Shown here piece by piece: positions 1-9,284 of a DNA stretch of 64,000 bases. The notes under the pieces were generated by a model. The model was not told the origin of the DNA. It saw nothing but the letters and a program-made list of their open reading frames with translations, and searched no databases. The DNA lies in the NCBI RefSeq assembly GCF_910593845.1, contig NZ_CAJVAS010000015.1, positions 89,948 through 153,947 on the forward strand, read 5' to 3'. This DNA is from Paenibacillus solanacearum. GTDB lineage: Bacteria > Bacillota > Bacilli > Paenibacillales > NBRC-103111. The first letter of the stretch is position 1; each line of letters begins with the position of its first letter. Both the position numbers and the translations under genes were made by a program.

Positions 1-496
1 TCAAACGGCGTGCCAGTTGATGCGAAATCGAAATCGGCAGCGGCATCATTTCCGGCGTTTCGTTGACAGCGAATCCAAACATAAGACCTTGGTCGCCTGC
101 GCCGATCGCTTCGATCTGATCATCCGTCATTTGGCCTTCGCGCGCTTCGAGCGCTTTATTAACGCCTTGGGCAATATCAGGGGATTGCTCGTTCAAAGAA
201 ACGAGTACTGCGCATGTTTGGGAATCGAAACCAAACTTCGCGCGAGTATAGCCAATATCCTTAATAGCTTGGCGGGCAATTGCTTGAATATCAACATATT
301 CGGATTGGCTTGTAATTTCGCCAATGACAAGAACAAGGCCGGTAGCAACCGATACTTCGCAAGCTACACGTGCATTCGGGTCATTCTTGAGAAACGCATC
401 TAAAACTGCGTCGGAAATTTGGTCACAAATTTTATCCGGATGCCCTTCAGTAACAGACTCCGAAGTAAATAAGCGGCGACCGATTGGATTGGACAT
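1..496 (-). CDS. metK: S-adenosylmethionine synthetase, 5' part (gene runs off the left edge)
   Basis: Makes S-adenosylmethionine from methionine and ATP in the cytoplasm. The minus-strand translation begins [20 protein letters not shown] and continues with [12 protein letters not shown], the family's N-terminal ATP/methionine-binding signature; about 165 residues of the usual ~400 are present, so the 3' part lies beyond position 1. The ATG at 496-494 follows an AGGAGG ribosome site at 7-8 nt. I looked for a SAM-I riboswitch in the 150 bp upstream and saw none; instead there is a promoter-like pair and a terminator-like hairpin (separate entries). Confidence 0.97.
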   Translation of the reverse strand, partial: MSNPIGRRLFTSESVTEGHPDKICDQISDAVLDAFLKNDPNARVACEVSVATGLVLVIGEITSQSEYVDIQAIARQAIKDIGYTRAKFGFDSQTCAVLVSLNEQSPDIAQGVNKALEAREGQMTDDQIEAIGAGDQGLMFGFAVNETPEMMPLPISISHQLARRL

Positions 497-548
497 GTAA
501 ACGACCTCCTACTGTTACTAGTATTGATTATCGAATAAGTACCCATAC

Positions 549-580
549 AAAAAATCAACCTTTTCCGGTTGGAAAAGGTT
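549..580 (-). terminator. Intrinsic terminator-like hairpin between ssp and metK
   Basis: A perfect 10-bp inverted repeat (557-566 with 571-580, 4-nt loop) followed on the minus strand by GATTTTTT. It can end the SASP transcript. It also lies downstream of a good sigma-A-type promoter (607-635), so transcripts from that promoter towards metK would have to read through it. Confidence 0.75.
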
Positions 581-606
581 TCTTTAACTGTTACCTTCTT
601 TATAGT

Positions 607-635
607 ATGTTACTGGATTTGTCGATGACTGTCAA
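607..635 (-). promoter_or_regulatory. Probable sigma-A promoter for metK
   Basis: Minus-strand TTGACA (635-630), 17-bp spacer, TAACAT (612-607). It lies between the ssp stop codon and metK and would give a leader of about 100 nt containing the hairpin at 557-580. The -35 is perfect and the -10 matches 4 of 6. Confidence 0.45.
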
Positions 636-649
636 TAATTATATAAGGA

Positions 650-922
650 CTATAGATTGAACATCATTTCTTCTGCTCTTTTAACTAATCGAGAAGTAAT
701 CGTACCGCCTACAGCTCCTGCATCTCGGGATGTAATGTGGCCCCAATAGTCTTCTTTGATCGAGTGGGACGGAATCGAACCAAGCTCCGTAGCAAATTCA
801 ACATTCGCCCCTGCAAGTCCTTGCTTTCCGACCGGTAACCCGAGCTCTGCAGCTATTTCATACTTTAAAGCATCCAACGCTTTTCCGCTCTCCGGCACGA
901 CTTTTTTGTTGTTCTTAGACAT
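650..922 (-). CDS. Alpha/beta-type small acid-soluble spore protein (SASP)
   Basis: A 90-residue protein of the family that coats and protects DNA in dormant spores and is degraded at germination by the GPR protease. The GPR-type cleavage region is visible as VEFATELG (about residues 42-49), and the conserved C-terminal segment GAVGGTITSRLVKRAEE is present. The ATG follows GGGAGG at normal spacing. Members are made in the forespore under sigma-G; only a weak match (GAGTC, 17 bp, AATACTA) is visible upstream, so the promoter is not called. Single-gene unit upstream of metK. Confidence 0.93.
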   Translation of the reverse strand: MSKNNKKVVPESGKALDALKYEIAAELGLPVGKQGLAGANVEFATELGSIPSHSIKEDYWGHITSRDAGAVGGTITSRLVKRAEEMMFNL

Positions 923-1011
923 ATCTGATTACCTCCCTTAATGGAATGTAATCATAGTATTTCCGCAGCCTGCAAGGTGACTCGTATTAACTATTGGCTT
1001 TATGGGTAAAA

Positions 1012-1635
1012 TTATGGTGTAGCCTTGGAACCGTCTGCATTCGTTAGTAGATAGTTGCCTCGAACCATAACGTAAATTTCTTGATTGTTTTTAGGAGCCG
1101 GCTTAATGCCTCGGCCTTCTCTGGGGACGATCAATAAATGGTTCGTTTCGACCGTTGCACCAGCTGCAATATCTTTGCCGATTGTAACATCAGGTATACC
1201 ATTCTCATCAGAGCTAAATACCGTGGTTTGACCGGTGCGAACGATGAATTCCGTTCCATCGCCGCCATAAAGCATTTGACCCGCACCCAGTTGGATAATG
1301 GACATATTTGAAGTCGAATCAGATGTTGAAGAACTTGTTGAAGGAGTCGTCACTGGATTAGATCCAGTGGGGTTGCCTCCATTGATATTTCCCGCGATCT
1401 TGGCAACTTCAGCAGCAACGAGCTGTTTGAGCATTTCTTCATTAACCGTTTGCTTTGTCATTTGTTCGGCAACTTGCTTTTGAATGTTTTGCTCGAAGTA
1501 ACTTTTGGTTATAACAGGGTCATCTACGGAACCAGGTTGTGTTGTCGTGGTGGCTGAATCGGCGTAAGCAAAGCTTAGTGCGGATAGGGATAAGATTGCG
1601 GCGGTGAGAGTTACTTTTTTGATACGAGAAGTCAT
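1012..1635 (-). CDS. Exported protein of unknown function
   Basis: I do not recognise this family. The start is placed at MTSRIKKVTL because GGAG sits 9 nt before that ATG; an in-frame ATG five codons upstream overlaps the ribosome site. The 207-residue product has a clear signal peptide (basic start, hydrophobic core, cleavage after about ALSFAYA), a charged helical stretch about residues 35-80 that could be a short coiled coil, a Ser/Thr/Pro/Gly-rich linker about 85-112, and a compact C-terminal domain of about 90 residues containing LLIVPREGRGI and YVMVRGNYLL. It lies directly downstream of the S-layer gene behind a strong terminator, so a cell-envelope role is possible but inferred only from context. 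Confidence 0.85.
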   Translation of the reverse strand: MTSRIKKVTLTAAILSLSALSFAYADSATTTTQPGSVDDPVITKSYFEQNIQKQVAEQMTKQTVNEEMLKQLVAAEVAKIAGNINGGNPTGSNPVTTPSTSSSTSDSTSNMSIIQLGAGQMLYGGDGTEFIVRTGQTTVFSSDENGIPDVTIGKDIAAGATVETNHLLIVPREGRGIKPAPKNNQEIYVMVRGNYLLTNADGSKATP

Positions 1636-1660
1636 ATATTCACACTCCATCGGGTTATGT

Positions 1661-1691
1661 AAAAAAAGAAGACCCGAAGGTCTTCTTTTTT
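1661..1691 (-). terminator. Intrinsic terminator after the S-layer gene
   Basis: 13-bp hairpin (AAAAAGAAGACC arm) closed by a cUUCGg tetraloop when read on the minus strand, followed by T7. The symmetric A/T tails make it potentially bidirectional. Confidence 0.93.
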
Positions 1692-1704
1692 AGAAAAACT
1701 AGGA

Positions 1705-4700
1705 TTAGTCGACAACAACTTCAGTAGATACGGACAAGCCGCTTGGTGCAGTTGCTGTGAGGTTGAAGCTTGATCCTTTAAGAGATGCTGGGACGTAAAT
1801 GTTGTTACCATCGATCGTAACTGCTTCGTTGTCTGCAGTAAATACAACACCATGCAAGAAGTTGAAGTCAGAGACGTCTACACCATCGATAACCACACCG
1901 TATTGGTCAGTTATCTTAAGATCCATTAAGCCGTTGGAAACTTCGGAGTCATATTTATCAGCAATTTTGTATGCTGCAGTTCTGCCTGTTACTTTCACTT
2001 TGTTCTTACCAGCTGCCAGATCGACAATTTTCACGCGCTCATTCTTGATTGTAACTGGAGTCGTAACGACTTTAGGATCACCCTTCGCATTCACATAGCT
2101 AACAGAAATTGTTGCGCTTCCTGTTTTATATCCGAGTACATACCACTTATTGTCATACGGATTTTTGCCAGCGAAAGCGGAAATTTGGTCAGAAGACGTT
2201 ACATTCCGAACTGTATCTCTTGTTACAGCTACTTGATCGCCTGCACCATTAGTTACAACCAATTTAACTTCTTTTCTGTAAGGAGAATATACAGCAGAGT
2301 TAATTGCATTGTTCAGGGTAACGGCAGGAGTAACACCTGTAATGTTTCCGCTAGGACCAGTGTTGCTCAGTCCGCTGTCACGAGCGTAGAACATGTTGCC
2401 TAACGATTCAACGCTGTAGTTCAGATCGGAGTTAGCAGCAATGACTTTAAGCGATTTTTCAACGGACGTCATAACTTGCGGCGTTCCGCCATTCTCACTC
2501 TTCTTAATTTCAAAACGCAGTTTTGCTGCCGCATTTGCCGCAGCACCTTTTGCTGCTACAACTCTCAACCCATCATTGATGGTCTTGAACGAATCAAGAT
2601 TCCATTCATCTGCATTAGTAAATTCTTTAGAATCGGATTTAGATACCAGAGCTGTTCCTTCTTTAGTATCATCGTCCAACGTTACAGTAAATGCGTCGCT
2701 GCTATCGCTAGTGAAACCAACGTAAACGCTGTAAGTGACGTTTTTACCATCTTTGGACACCGGCAGGTTGTAATTCATTGCCTTACCGTATTGATCATAC
2801 ACTTGGAACTTGAAGCTTGAAGAAGCATTCATAGTTGCCGATGGAGCATATTCTTTAGCAGGAACCGCAACTTCTTTGATTCTGTCCGGATAACGAGTAT
2901 CGGATACAGTGTAAGTTTTTGTTGCAGTGCTTGTTGCGTTCGGGCTTGCAATTACTGCAGTGATTGCTACAGAGCTCTTCGAAGGAGCACTTACTTTCTT
3001 GATATGAACGGATCCCTTGTGAGCGCCGCTGTTTGTAATTTTCCCTTCCCAACCTTCGTCTTTGTTACCTGCACCGGAAACGGAGATTTGGATGCGATCG
3101 CGGTTTGAATCACTTGTCAAATCATCGATGCTTAATTGGTTGCCTTGAGCATCATAAGCGATAATCGGGATATAAACATCGTTGTCGCCATTTGCGATAA
3201 CATCGTTGAAGTCGCCCAATTCAACTTTTGTTGCAATTTTGCTGGATTGAATTTTAAGCTTGGATGTAGCAGTTGCAGCCTGAGTTGTAACTGTGAAAGT
3301 ATACTCACCGGACTTATCAACATTCTCATTCAAGGAAAGTTTCAGACGAGGAATGTTGTTTCCGTTGTCTTCAACTGTTTTGCCAATGATCGATGCGCCG
3401 CTCGAAGTGGAGCCGATGTAATCATTCCAAATTACGTTTACGCTTTTCTCCCAATCAGTGTTAGGATCTCCGAAGATATCTTTCATGTTGGAATCATAAG
3501 CGATGTTGCCGCCGTATTGATCATAGAGATTCAATTCAATCGTAGCGTTGTCGCCTTTTGCATTAATTGCTTTTGCTTCCTCATTGGAGTATTGAACATC
3601 GCCAAGTTCCAATTTAGTAAGGATAGGAGCAACACCCAACTTGAAGCTCTTCGAAACTGTTACGTGCTGGTCATTGTTAACAACTGTAACAGGAATTACA
3701 GTAGCGCCAGGAGAAAGACCTTCAACATCTGTTCTCATGGAAAGCAACAATGTGCCGTCATCATTCTTAGTGATTTTCGCATCTTGTGCGCCGGAAGTAT
3801 AAACATCATATCCACCAGCGGAGAAGGAAGCTTTTTCACCGTATTGGTTTTTAGCAGCAAGCTTAAGAATAACTTTGCTTGCTTTAGCAACCGTGTCGTT
3901 TGCACTCAGGAAGTCGATGTTTTTCAGCACTTCGTCTTCAGCTGTGAATTTTGCAACCGTTTTGTCAACGTCTTTTGCATCCAAGCCGCCAAGCGTTACA
4001 GAATACTCACCTGCGTTAATTTTAACGTCAGTCAGTGTCAATGTAGCGGATTGCTTATCGTCTGCCCATTTAACAGTCGTTGCCACATCAGCTGTACCTT
4101 TTTTCAAGGAAAGCGTAGCTTTTTTCGTGTCAACTTCTCTGTCCAATTTCACTTGAACAGTGTAAACACCAGTTGGTTTCGCTTCAGTTACGGAAGCTTT
4201 AGCCGGTTTGTTCAAGTTTTTGTATTGAATTTGAGCTTCATATGCGGAAGTAACAAGCAGGTCACGAGTTGCTGCAGAAGAACCGCCAAACGTGCCGTCA
4301 GTGCCGCTGCTCAGAAGCTTCAGTTGGATTGCAAGTGCAACATAACCTTTAGCCCAGTCGGAAACTGTTTTGTCAGCAACGCCTGGAGTCGCTTGAGCTT
4401 CTTTGTCTTTGTTCAGACCGCGGATCAAGAAAGTAGCGAGTTGTTCTTTCGTTACTTCGCCAGCCGGGTTGAATTGACCAGGAGCATAACCGTCTGTGAT
4501 ACCGGCTGCTTTAACCGCTTCGATGTAAGGCAGAGCGTATCCGTTCGCAGGATCGTCAGCTTTTACGTCTGTGAAGCTGGAAGTTTTCAAGGAAGAGTCA
4601 ACTTTCAGACCGAAGATCAGAGCCGCTACTTTCGCGAATTGCGCGCGGTTCATTTTTTCTTTCAGACCGAATGTACCTTCTTTAACGCCGTCGAATACGC

Positions 4701-4899
4701 CAGCGGAAATCATTGCATCGAATTTCGCTTTTGTTGCTGCGTCGAGATCTTTCAAATCGCTGAAGTTAGCGGATGTTTTTGCAGCATCAGCATTTTCAGC
4801 TTCAGTTGCAGTATTGTCACCCTCGGCTGCAAGTGCCACAGAAGAAAACATCGAGAACGCCATAGCCAGGGACAAGATAGCAGATAAACTTTTTTTCAT
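1705..4899 (-). CDS. Probable major S-layer protein with three N-terminal SLH motifs
   Basis: A 1,064-residue secreted surface protein. A signal peptide (MKKSLSAILSLAMAFSMFSS, cleavage near VALA-A at 24/25) is followed by three SLH motifs at about 45-100, 105-160 and 165-215; the first two keep recognisable TRAE-like tetrads (NRAQ, TKEQ), the third is degenerate (TRDL). The remaining ~850 residues are Thr/Ser/Val/Lys/Ala-rich beta-type repeats with several YDQYG segments, as in bacterial Ig-like S-layer bodies. SLH motifs bind pyruvylated secondary cell-wall polymer, and the genes to make it lie just upstream (tagO, tagA, csaB). A strong promoter, long A/T-rich leader, strong terminator and monocistronic layout fit a very abundant protein. 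GGAGGAG precedes the ATG at 4899; a second in-frame start lies 27 codons upstream (separate entry). That this is the main S-layer protein is inferred. Confidence 0.9.
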   Translation of the reverse strand: MKKSLSAILSLAMAFSMFSSVALAAEGDNTATEAENADAAKTSANFSDLKDLDAATKAKFDAMISAGVFDGVKEGTFGLKEKMNRAQFAKVAALIFGLKVDSSLKTSSFTDVKADDPANGYALPYIEAVKAAGITDGYAPGQFNPAGEVTKEQLATFLIRGLNKDKEAQATPGVADKTVSDWAKGYVALAIQLKLLSSGTDGTFGGSSAATRDLLVTSAYEAQIQYKNLNKPAKASVTEAKPTGVYTVQVKLDREVDTKKATLSLKKGTADVATTVKWADDKQSATLTLTDVKINAGEYSVTLGGLDAKDVDKTVAKFTAEDEVLKNIDFLSANDTVAKASKVILKLAAKNQYGEKASFSAGGYDVYTSGAQDAKITKNDDGTLLLSMRTDVEGLSPGATVIPVTVVNNDQHVTVSKSFKLGVAPILTKLELGDVQYSNEEAKAINAKGDNATIELNLYDQYGGNIAYDSNMKDIFGDPNTDWEKSVNVIWNDYIGSTSSGASIIGKTVEDNGNNIPRLKLSLNENVDKSGEYTFTVTTQAATATSKLKIQSSKIATKVELGDFNDVIANGDNDVYIPIIAYDAQGNQLSIDDLTSDSNRDRIQISVSGAGNKDEGWEGKITNSGAHKGSVHIKKVSAPSKSSVAITAVIASPNATSTATKTYTVSDTRYPDRIKEVAVPAKEYAPSATMNASSSFKFQVYDQYGKAMNYNLPVSKDGKNVTYSVYVGFTSDSSDAFTVTLDDDTKEGTALVSKSDSKEFTNADEWNLDSFKTINDGLRVVAAKGAAANAAAKLRFEIKKSENGGTPQVMTSVEKSLKVIAANSDLNYSVESLGNMFYARDSGLSNTGPSGNITGVTPAVTLNNAINSAVYSPYRKEVKLVVTNGAGDQVAVTRDTVRNVTSSDQISAFAGKNPYDNKWYVLGYKTGSATISVSYVNAKGDPKVVTTPVTIKNERVKIVDLAAGKNKVKVTGRTAAYKIADKYDSEVSNGLMDLKITDQYGVVIDGVDVSDFNFLHGVVFTADNEAVTIDGNNIYVPASLKGSSFNLTATAPSGLSVSTEVVVD

Positions 4900-4992
4900 A
4901 ACCTTTTTTTCTCCTCCTCGAATATCTTTCGGTTGTTGAGAGTTCTTTTTAGAATTAAAATTATAGCTCGATTCCCTCATTAGCCGATTCAC
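4897..4992 (-). promoter_or_regulatory. Tandem in-frame translation starts of the S-layer gene
   Basis: Two starts compete in one frame. The proximal ATG (4899) has GGAGGAG about 10 nt upstream and gives a normal signal peptide. The distal ATG (4980) has an almost perfect anti-16S match, AAGGGGGTGA, about 8 nt upstream and would add 27 hydrophilic residues before the signal peptide; a GTG at 4992 overlaps that ribosome site. No stop codon separates them. A similar pair of starts is known for the cell-wall protein genes of Brevibacillus. Confidence 0.55.
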
Positions 4993-5106
4993 CCCCTTCC
5001 CAGAGTAGAGCGTAATTGATTTAGAATAGTTAAGTCTGCAATGTATAAATTGCAGAAACTAGTAAACAATAACTACTGGTCGATAGAGACTTGCATGCCA
5101 TTTAAC

Positions 5107-5135
5107 ATTATACACTGACATGCATGCAAGGTAAA
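5107..5135 (-). promoter_or_regulatory. Sigma-A promoter of the S-layer gene
   Basis: Minus strand TTTACC (5135-5130), 17-bp spacer, perfect TATAAT (5112-5107). The predicted transcript starts near 5100, giving an untranslated leader of about 120 nt to the distal ATG and 200 nt to the proximal ATG. Confidence 0.75.
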
Positions 5136-5227
5136 GAGCTAATTTTGAGAAAATTACCCAGTGTATTCAGCTCTTTCGCTTGCTTTTGTTTCTGTTTCAT
5201 AACATTAAACGCAGAGCTTTTTAAAAA

Positions 5228-5280
5228 GTTGCGCTCTTTGAAAAAAACTTTTTTTGTTTTTTTCGAGGAGCTTTGCGCTC
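5228..5280. other. A/T-tract block upstream of the S-layer promoter
   Basis: A7 (5241-5247), T7 (5249-5255) and T7 (5257-5263) lie in immediate succession, flanked by GCGCTC motifs at 5231 and 5275. The block is about 100-150 bp upstream of the promoter. Such tracts bend DNA and may act as an upstream activating element. The whole 5136-5404 stretch has no credible gene. Confidence 0.45.
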
Positions 5281-5404
5281 TGTTTCAGCGAATCGTATAT
5301 CATTTCGTCTATCAATCTGATATAACACTCGCTTACGAAACTTAGTATACAACGATCTATCCGCATCGTCATCCATTAGTATTTTCCAGATGGCGATCAT
5401 AACA

Positions 5405-5437
5405 GAAACCGCCGTCTCCGTAGAGATCGGCGGTTTC
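5405..5437 (-). terminator. Terminator of the second SLH gene
   Basis: Ten-base-pair stem GAAACCGCCG/CGGCGGTTTC extended by an inner TCTC/GAGA pairing. The downstream minus-strand sequence is only moderately T-rich (TGTTATG). Confidence 0.7.
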
Positions 5438-5444
5438 ATCGTCT

Positions 5445-8400
5445 TTATTTAGGAAGCTTTTTTTGCTTTTTCAATATGCGTTCCAATACTGCCGCGGCTT
5501 GAACTCTCGAGAAGCTCTCCGTCGGATCGAATCGATAGGTTTTGTTTTTCTGACCGCTGAGCAGCACGTTCTCGATGCCCTCAATATAGCCTTCCTTCGC
5601 AGTCGCCTCCACAGAAGCCTTGGCGTACGTATCAATGTTACCTGCATCGGTAAACAGCTTATTGAGGTTCGCATCCACTTTGGCGGAGTCTGCGTTCAGT
5701 TTCAGTTCGGCCGCACGTGCGATCATGACCGCCGCATCCTGCCGCGTAATGCTATCTTCCGGACGGAACCTGCCGCCTTCTGTTCCGCGCACGATACCTA
5801 CGCGCGCCGCCGTCTCGATATACTTATAATCGTACAACGGGTTAGCAAACGAGTTATAGCGCTGCACATCGTTGAACGTCCCAGTTCCGCTGTAATTGAG
5901 CGGAATATCGAAGGCCTTCACGAGAATGGTCGTGAACTCGCCGCGGCTGATGTCTTTATTCGGTACGAAAAGACCTTGCAGCTCGTTCCGCATGTATCCT
6001 TTGGAATACATCGTCTCGAGGATATCTCGTCCCCAAGCATGCGAGGTAATATCGTCAAAGCTGTCGTACATGTACATCACCTGGAAGTAGCCAAAGTGAT
6101 CAATCGGCACCGTAATCGTATTTTTGTTTTTGTCGACCACGCCACCGATGTTTTTCCAAGCGATCGTCGTTATGCCATTATGGTTTTCGTAAATGTCCAT
6201 TTGGTATACGGTAACGTATTTCCAAGCGTCTGCACGAATGCTCTGATCGTATTTCAAGGTAAGCTCGCCGCGCTTGGTTGGTACAACCATATTGCGTAGT
6301 TCGGCCTCATTCTGCTTCTGATAAAACTTCACATTGCTGGCCGTCGTTTCAACATTGTACGGATCGCGTCCGGAGCCCGTCAACGCTTGCTGCAGCTTAT
6401 CGTTATCCAAGTAATCATCTTGTCCGATAAAGCCGCCGTTAATCCAATACAGTTTGCTGGCCGGTCTGAACTTGTTCTCCGGGTCTTTCAAAAAGAATGA
6501 TGCCGTTGCGTCCGACGCATAGCTTTTATTGACCCGGCCATCTTGCACATTCGCAATGCCGAAAAATAATTTACGGTCGCTCGTGAGATACTGATATTGT
6601 GCCGTCGGGTCGTTGCGCATCAGCTTCGTATCTTTCGGGAACGTAAGCTGAAAATCACCTTCGAACAGCTTATAGCTGTTTTTCAGCACTTCCAGCCATT
6701 GCGCACCCTCTACAGATGTATTTACGTTATTGACAATAAAGCTGCCGTTCGTCTTTTCAGTGCCGCGGAACACTGTGAACTTGATCGTCGTTTTGCCCGA
6801 CTTCAAGCCTTCGTAACGATAGTTGAAGTAAGGTTTGTTATCCGACAGGTCGAGTTCCGGAGACACCATATCCTTACCGAACTGAATGCTCGTGGCATTC
6901 TCAGCGGAAATGCGGATATCGACAAAGTTTCCGTTCACAATCGCCAGTTCTTCGCCTTTAGCATCTTTAACCCTTTCAGGGTAAATAATATCGTAAGGTA
7001 CTGGCTCACGGCTAATCGTGAGTGTGCGAATTTCTGTGACGCCGCTTTTGTTCGAAACGGCAAATTCGAAGACGACGTCGCCGCGGTACGGCAGCGTGAA
7101 CTCCGCCGTCGTAAAGCTTGCATCAGCGCCACTGCTTGCACCTGATATTCTCAAGTAATTTTTTTGGTCTTTATCCGGCGATGATGGATAGGCGTAACTG
7201 TTAGAAGATTGGCGTGTGTCGGTCGTCACAACCGCTTTGCCTGTACTATCTTTTTCCCGCACGGTCAGCTTGACCGTCTCCGATCTTAAAAAAGCACCCG
7301 CAAACGAAACGGTCGTCGAATTCGTTACATATTTGTCCGGAGTTTGGGCTTTTACGAACTTTTCCAACGGAACCGGATTAATCTCCGTAAAGCTTGGTGT
7401 CGGTATTGTAAAATAAAAAATTTCGTATTGTACGGTCGTTACGATCGCATTGTTCATCTTCAAGTTGATCTTGATGGTGTTTCGGCCCTGCTTCAGGTGG
7501 CTGCTGTCAGCGTTAGCGTTAGGTACTTGTGGACTCCACCGTGCTGAAGTGGGATCCAAATCGATCATGAATATGGACGGATTGTTCGGGTCTCTAAAAT
7601 CCGACGAAGTAGATGAAGTATTCAATATTGTCATCCGATCGTTGACAATCACTTCGACATTGCCGTACTCGGAAGCCGGTAAATTCATAATCTTTGCTTC
7701 GATACAAGGTAGTGTTCCACTCGCGGTTACCGTACACTTTGGATTATCCAACGTGGCATCTTTAATGACCATCCCGTTGTAAAAGCTGATCGGAATCACG
7801 TATGGTGTACTGGTAACGACAAGCGGGATGGTCAGCTTACCGATACTTTGCTCGACACCGCCTTTGACAGGGATAACTTCCAAATCCGTAATTCCGTCGC
7901 GAATACCGTCCAGCTTCACTGTCCATTTGTCATAGTTTGTCGCGCCTGGAACTAAAGTTGCCGTAAATTGCTTCCCGCCGGCCGTTACTTTCACCGTGTC
8001 GTTATTGCTAAATTTCGAAGTCGCGATAATGAGTTCGACCGGAAGCTCGCTGAGCTCATTGTTGCCGTTCGGATTCAAAGCCACTTCGATATTCGCATCG
8101 TTGGCATCCTTACCCACCACGCGGCTAACGGACGAAATATAAGGCTCGTTAGTGTTAAAATATTCAAACTCAAACGTCTGCTTCGGAGGTGCGCCGATCA
8201 AGCCGCTTCTTGTATAAAACGTAATAACGAGCGACTGATTGCGATCGTCCGGCATCGACAGCGTCGATAAGCCAACTGGCGCTAGATCATATAATTTATA
8301 GGTGCTGGCCGTGCCAACGGCATTGAGCTGGATCCCCGTCGGATCGCCGGGGGGCGGCGCTACATCGAAGTAAACTCTTCGCGATCCTCCCTGCACCAGT

Positions 8401-9284
8401 TGAAGATCCGCATAAACATACTTCGTTACCGTAGAGGAACCGGCTGTCAAATCAACCTTCAGCTTTCCTTGCAAGTCAACGCTTTTGCTCCCGACGCGCG
8501 CAGGCGTCTTGTCGACCAAATTTTGCGTTACCGCGTTTTCTACCAGCTGCGCTTCGTATAAATAAGGCTCACCGTTATTAAAAACAAATCTCGTCTCCAT
8601 CGAGTTGGTAATCGTGTCATTGCTGGCGACTATTTTCAAATAGTTGTCTCCGCCCTGCATGACAAAGTCCGTTCGATTCGGAATAAACGTAAATGCACCA
8701 TTGGTGTTGCGATACGCTGTGACCGGGTTGGCTTGTCCTGCCAAGTATCCTTGCACGTACTTGGCGTTAGGAGCCATCCCCGTAATTTTATAAGTCGTTT
8801 GCGACGGATCTTTCGGATAAATATTGCCGTCAGTCATCAACTCATCGTTAAATCTCAAATCCGAAATGGTTGTCGCCGGCGTAAAAATGACATAAATCGG
8901 CGGAGCTGTGTATTTGCTAATGTCACCCATAATAAAGGTAATCTTGTTCGTACCCGTCGTCAATTTAACGCCGTTGAAGACGACTTCCGAGGTGGACACT
9001 TTCACCCCTTTAATGGTGGTCACTTCTGCGGGTTCGCCGCCGACCGATATATTTTGAATTTCATAATAAATCGATCCGATTTGCGAGTCGTCGATGTTTT
9101 CCGTTTCTACGGTAATGTTCACATACTCGCTCGTTACCGTCGAAGGGCTCCCCGCATTCGTGCTATAGCCTTTCACTTTCAACGCCGATGTCCCGGCTCC
9201 CATCGCGGTAACAGGCAGCAACAGCGAGATCAGCATCGTCATGATCAATAATCCGCTTATGTACTTGTTGCATGCTCGATTCAA
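5445..9284 (-). CDS. Large secreted protein with three C-terminal SLH motifs
   Basis: Start set at the TTG at 9284-9282, because AAGGAGG (9299-9293) lies 8 nt before it; the in-frame ATG 13 codons upstream has no such site. The 1,279-residue product opens with a signal peptide (hydrophobic LLIMTMLISLLLPVTAMGA). Residues ~30-1050 are Ser/Thr/Asn-rich repeating beta-type sequence with no domain I recognise. Three SLH motifs occupy about the last 200 residues, with tetrads SRGE, TRQD and SRVQ. It would be held to the wall by the same pyruvylated polymer as the S-layer protein. It lies between the S-layer gene and the polymer genes and has its own terminator. Whether it is a second lattice protein or an envelope component is unknown. 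Confidence 0.88.
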   Translation of the reverse strand: MNRACNKYISGLLIMTMLISLLLPVTAMGAGTSALKVKGYSTNAGSPSTVTSEYVNITVETENIDDSQIGSIYYEIQNISVGGEPAEVTTIKGVKVSTSEVVFNGVKLTTGTNKITFIMGDISKYTAPPIYVIFTPATTISDLRFNDELMTDGNIYPKDPSQTTYKITGMAPNAKYVQGYLAGQANPVTAYRNTNGAFTFIPNRTDFVMQGGDNYLKIVASNDTITNSMETRFVFNNGEPYLYEAQLVENAVTQNLVDKTPARVGSKSVDLQGKLKVDLTAGSSTVTKYVYADLQLVQGGSRRVYFDVAPPPGDPTGIQLNAVGTASTYKLYDLAPVGLSTLSMPDDRNQSLVITFYTRSGLIGAPPKQTFEFEYFNTNEPYISSVSRVVGKDANDANIEVALNPNGNNELSELPVELIIATSKFSNNDTVKVTAGGKQFTATLVPGATNYDKWTVKLDGIRDGITDLEVIPVKGGVEQSIGKLTIPLVVTSTPYVIPISFYNGMVIKDATLDNPKCTVTASGTLPCIEAKIMNLPASEYGNVEVIVNDRMTILNTSSTSSDFRDPNNPSIFMIDLDPTSARWSPQVPNANADSSHLKQGRNTIKINLKMNNAIVTTVQYEIFYFTIPTPSFTEINPVPLEKFVKAQTPDKYVTNSTTVSFAGAFLRSETVKLTVREKDSTGKAVVTTDTRQSSNSYAYPSSPDKDQKNYLRISGASSGADASFTTAEFTLPYRGDVVFEFAVSNKSGVTEIRTLTISREPVPYDIIYPERVKDAKGEELAIVNGNFVDIRISAENATSIQFGKDMVSPELDLSDNKPYFNYRYEGLKSGKTTIKFTVFRGTEKTNGSFIVNNVNTSVEGAQWLEVLKNSYKLFEGDFQLTFPKDTKLMRNDPTAQYQYLTSDRKLFFGIANVQDGRVNKSYASDATASFFLKDPENKFRPASKLYWINGGFIGQDDYLDNDKLQQALTGSGRDPYNVETTASNVKFYQKQNEAELRNMVVPTKRGELTLKYDQSIRADAWKYVTVYQMDIYENHNGITTIAWKNIGGVVDKNKNTITVPIDHFGYFQVMYMYDSFDDITSHAWGRDILETMYSKGYMRNELQGLFVPNKDISRGEFTTILVKAFDIPLNYSGTGTFNDVQRYNSFANPLYDYKYIETAARVGIVRGTEGGRFRPEDSITRQDAAVMIARAAELKLNADSAKVDANLNKLFTDAGNIDTYAKASVEATAKEGYIEGIENVLLSGQKNKTYRFDPTESFSRVQAAAVLERILKKQKKLPK

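Noticed and set aside
497..650. SAM-I riboswitch upstream of metK
   Set aside because: Looked for because it is common there; none of the conserved aptamer segments is present and the space is too short.
3136..4887. 583-codon plus-strand ORF opposite the S-layer gene
   Set aside because: It is the antisense shadow of a strongly biased coding sequence, Cys/Phe/Asn-rich without domain structure, and has no ribosome site.
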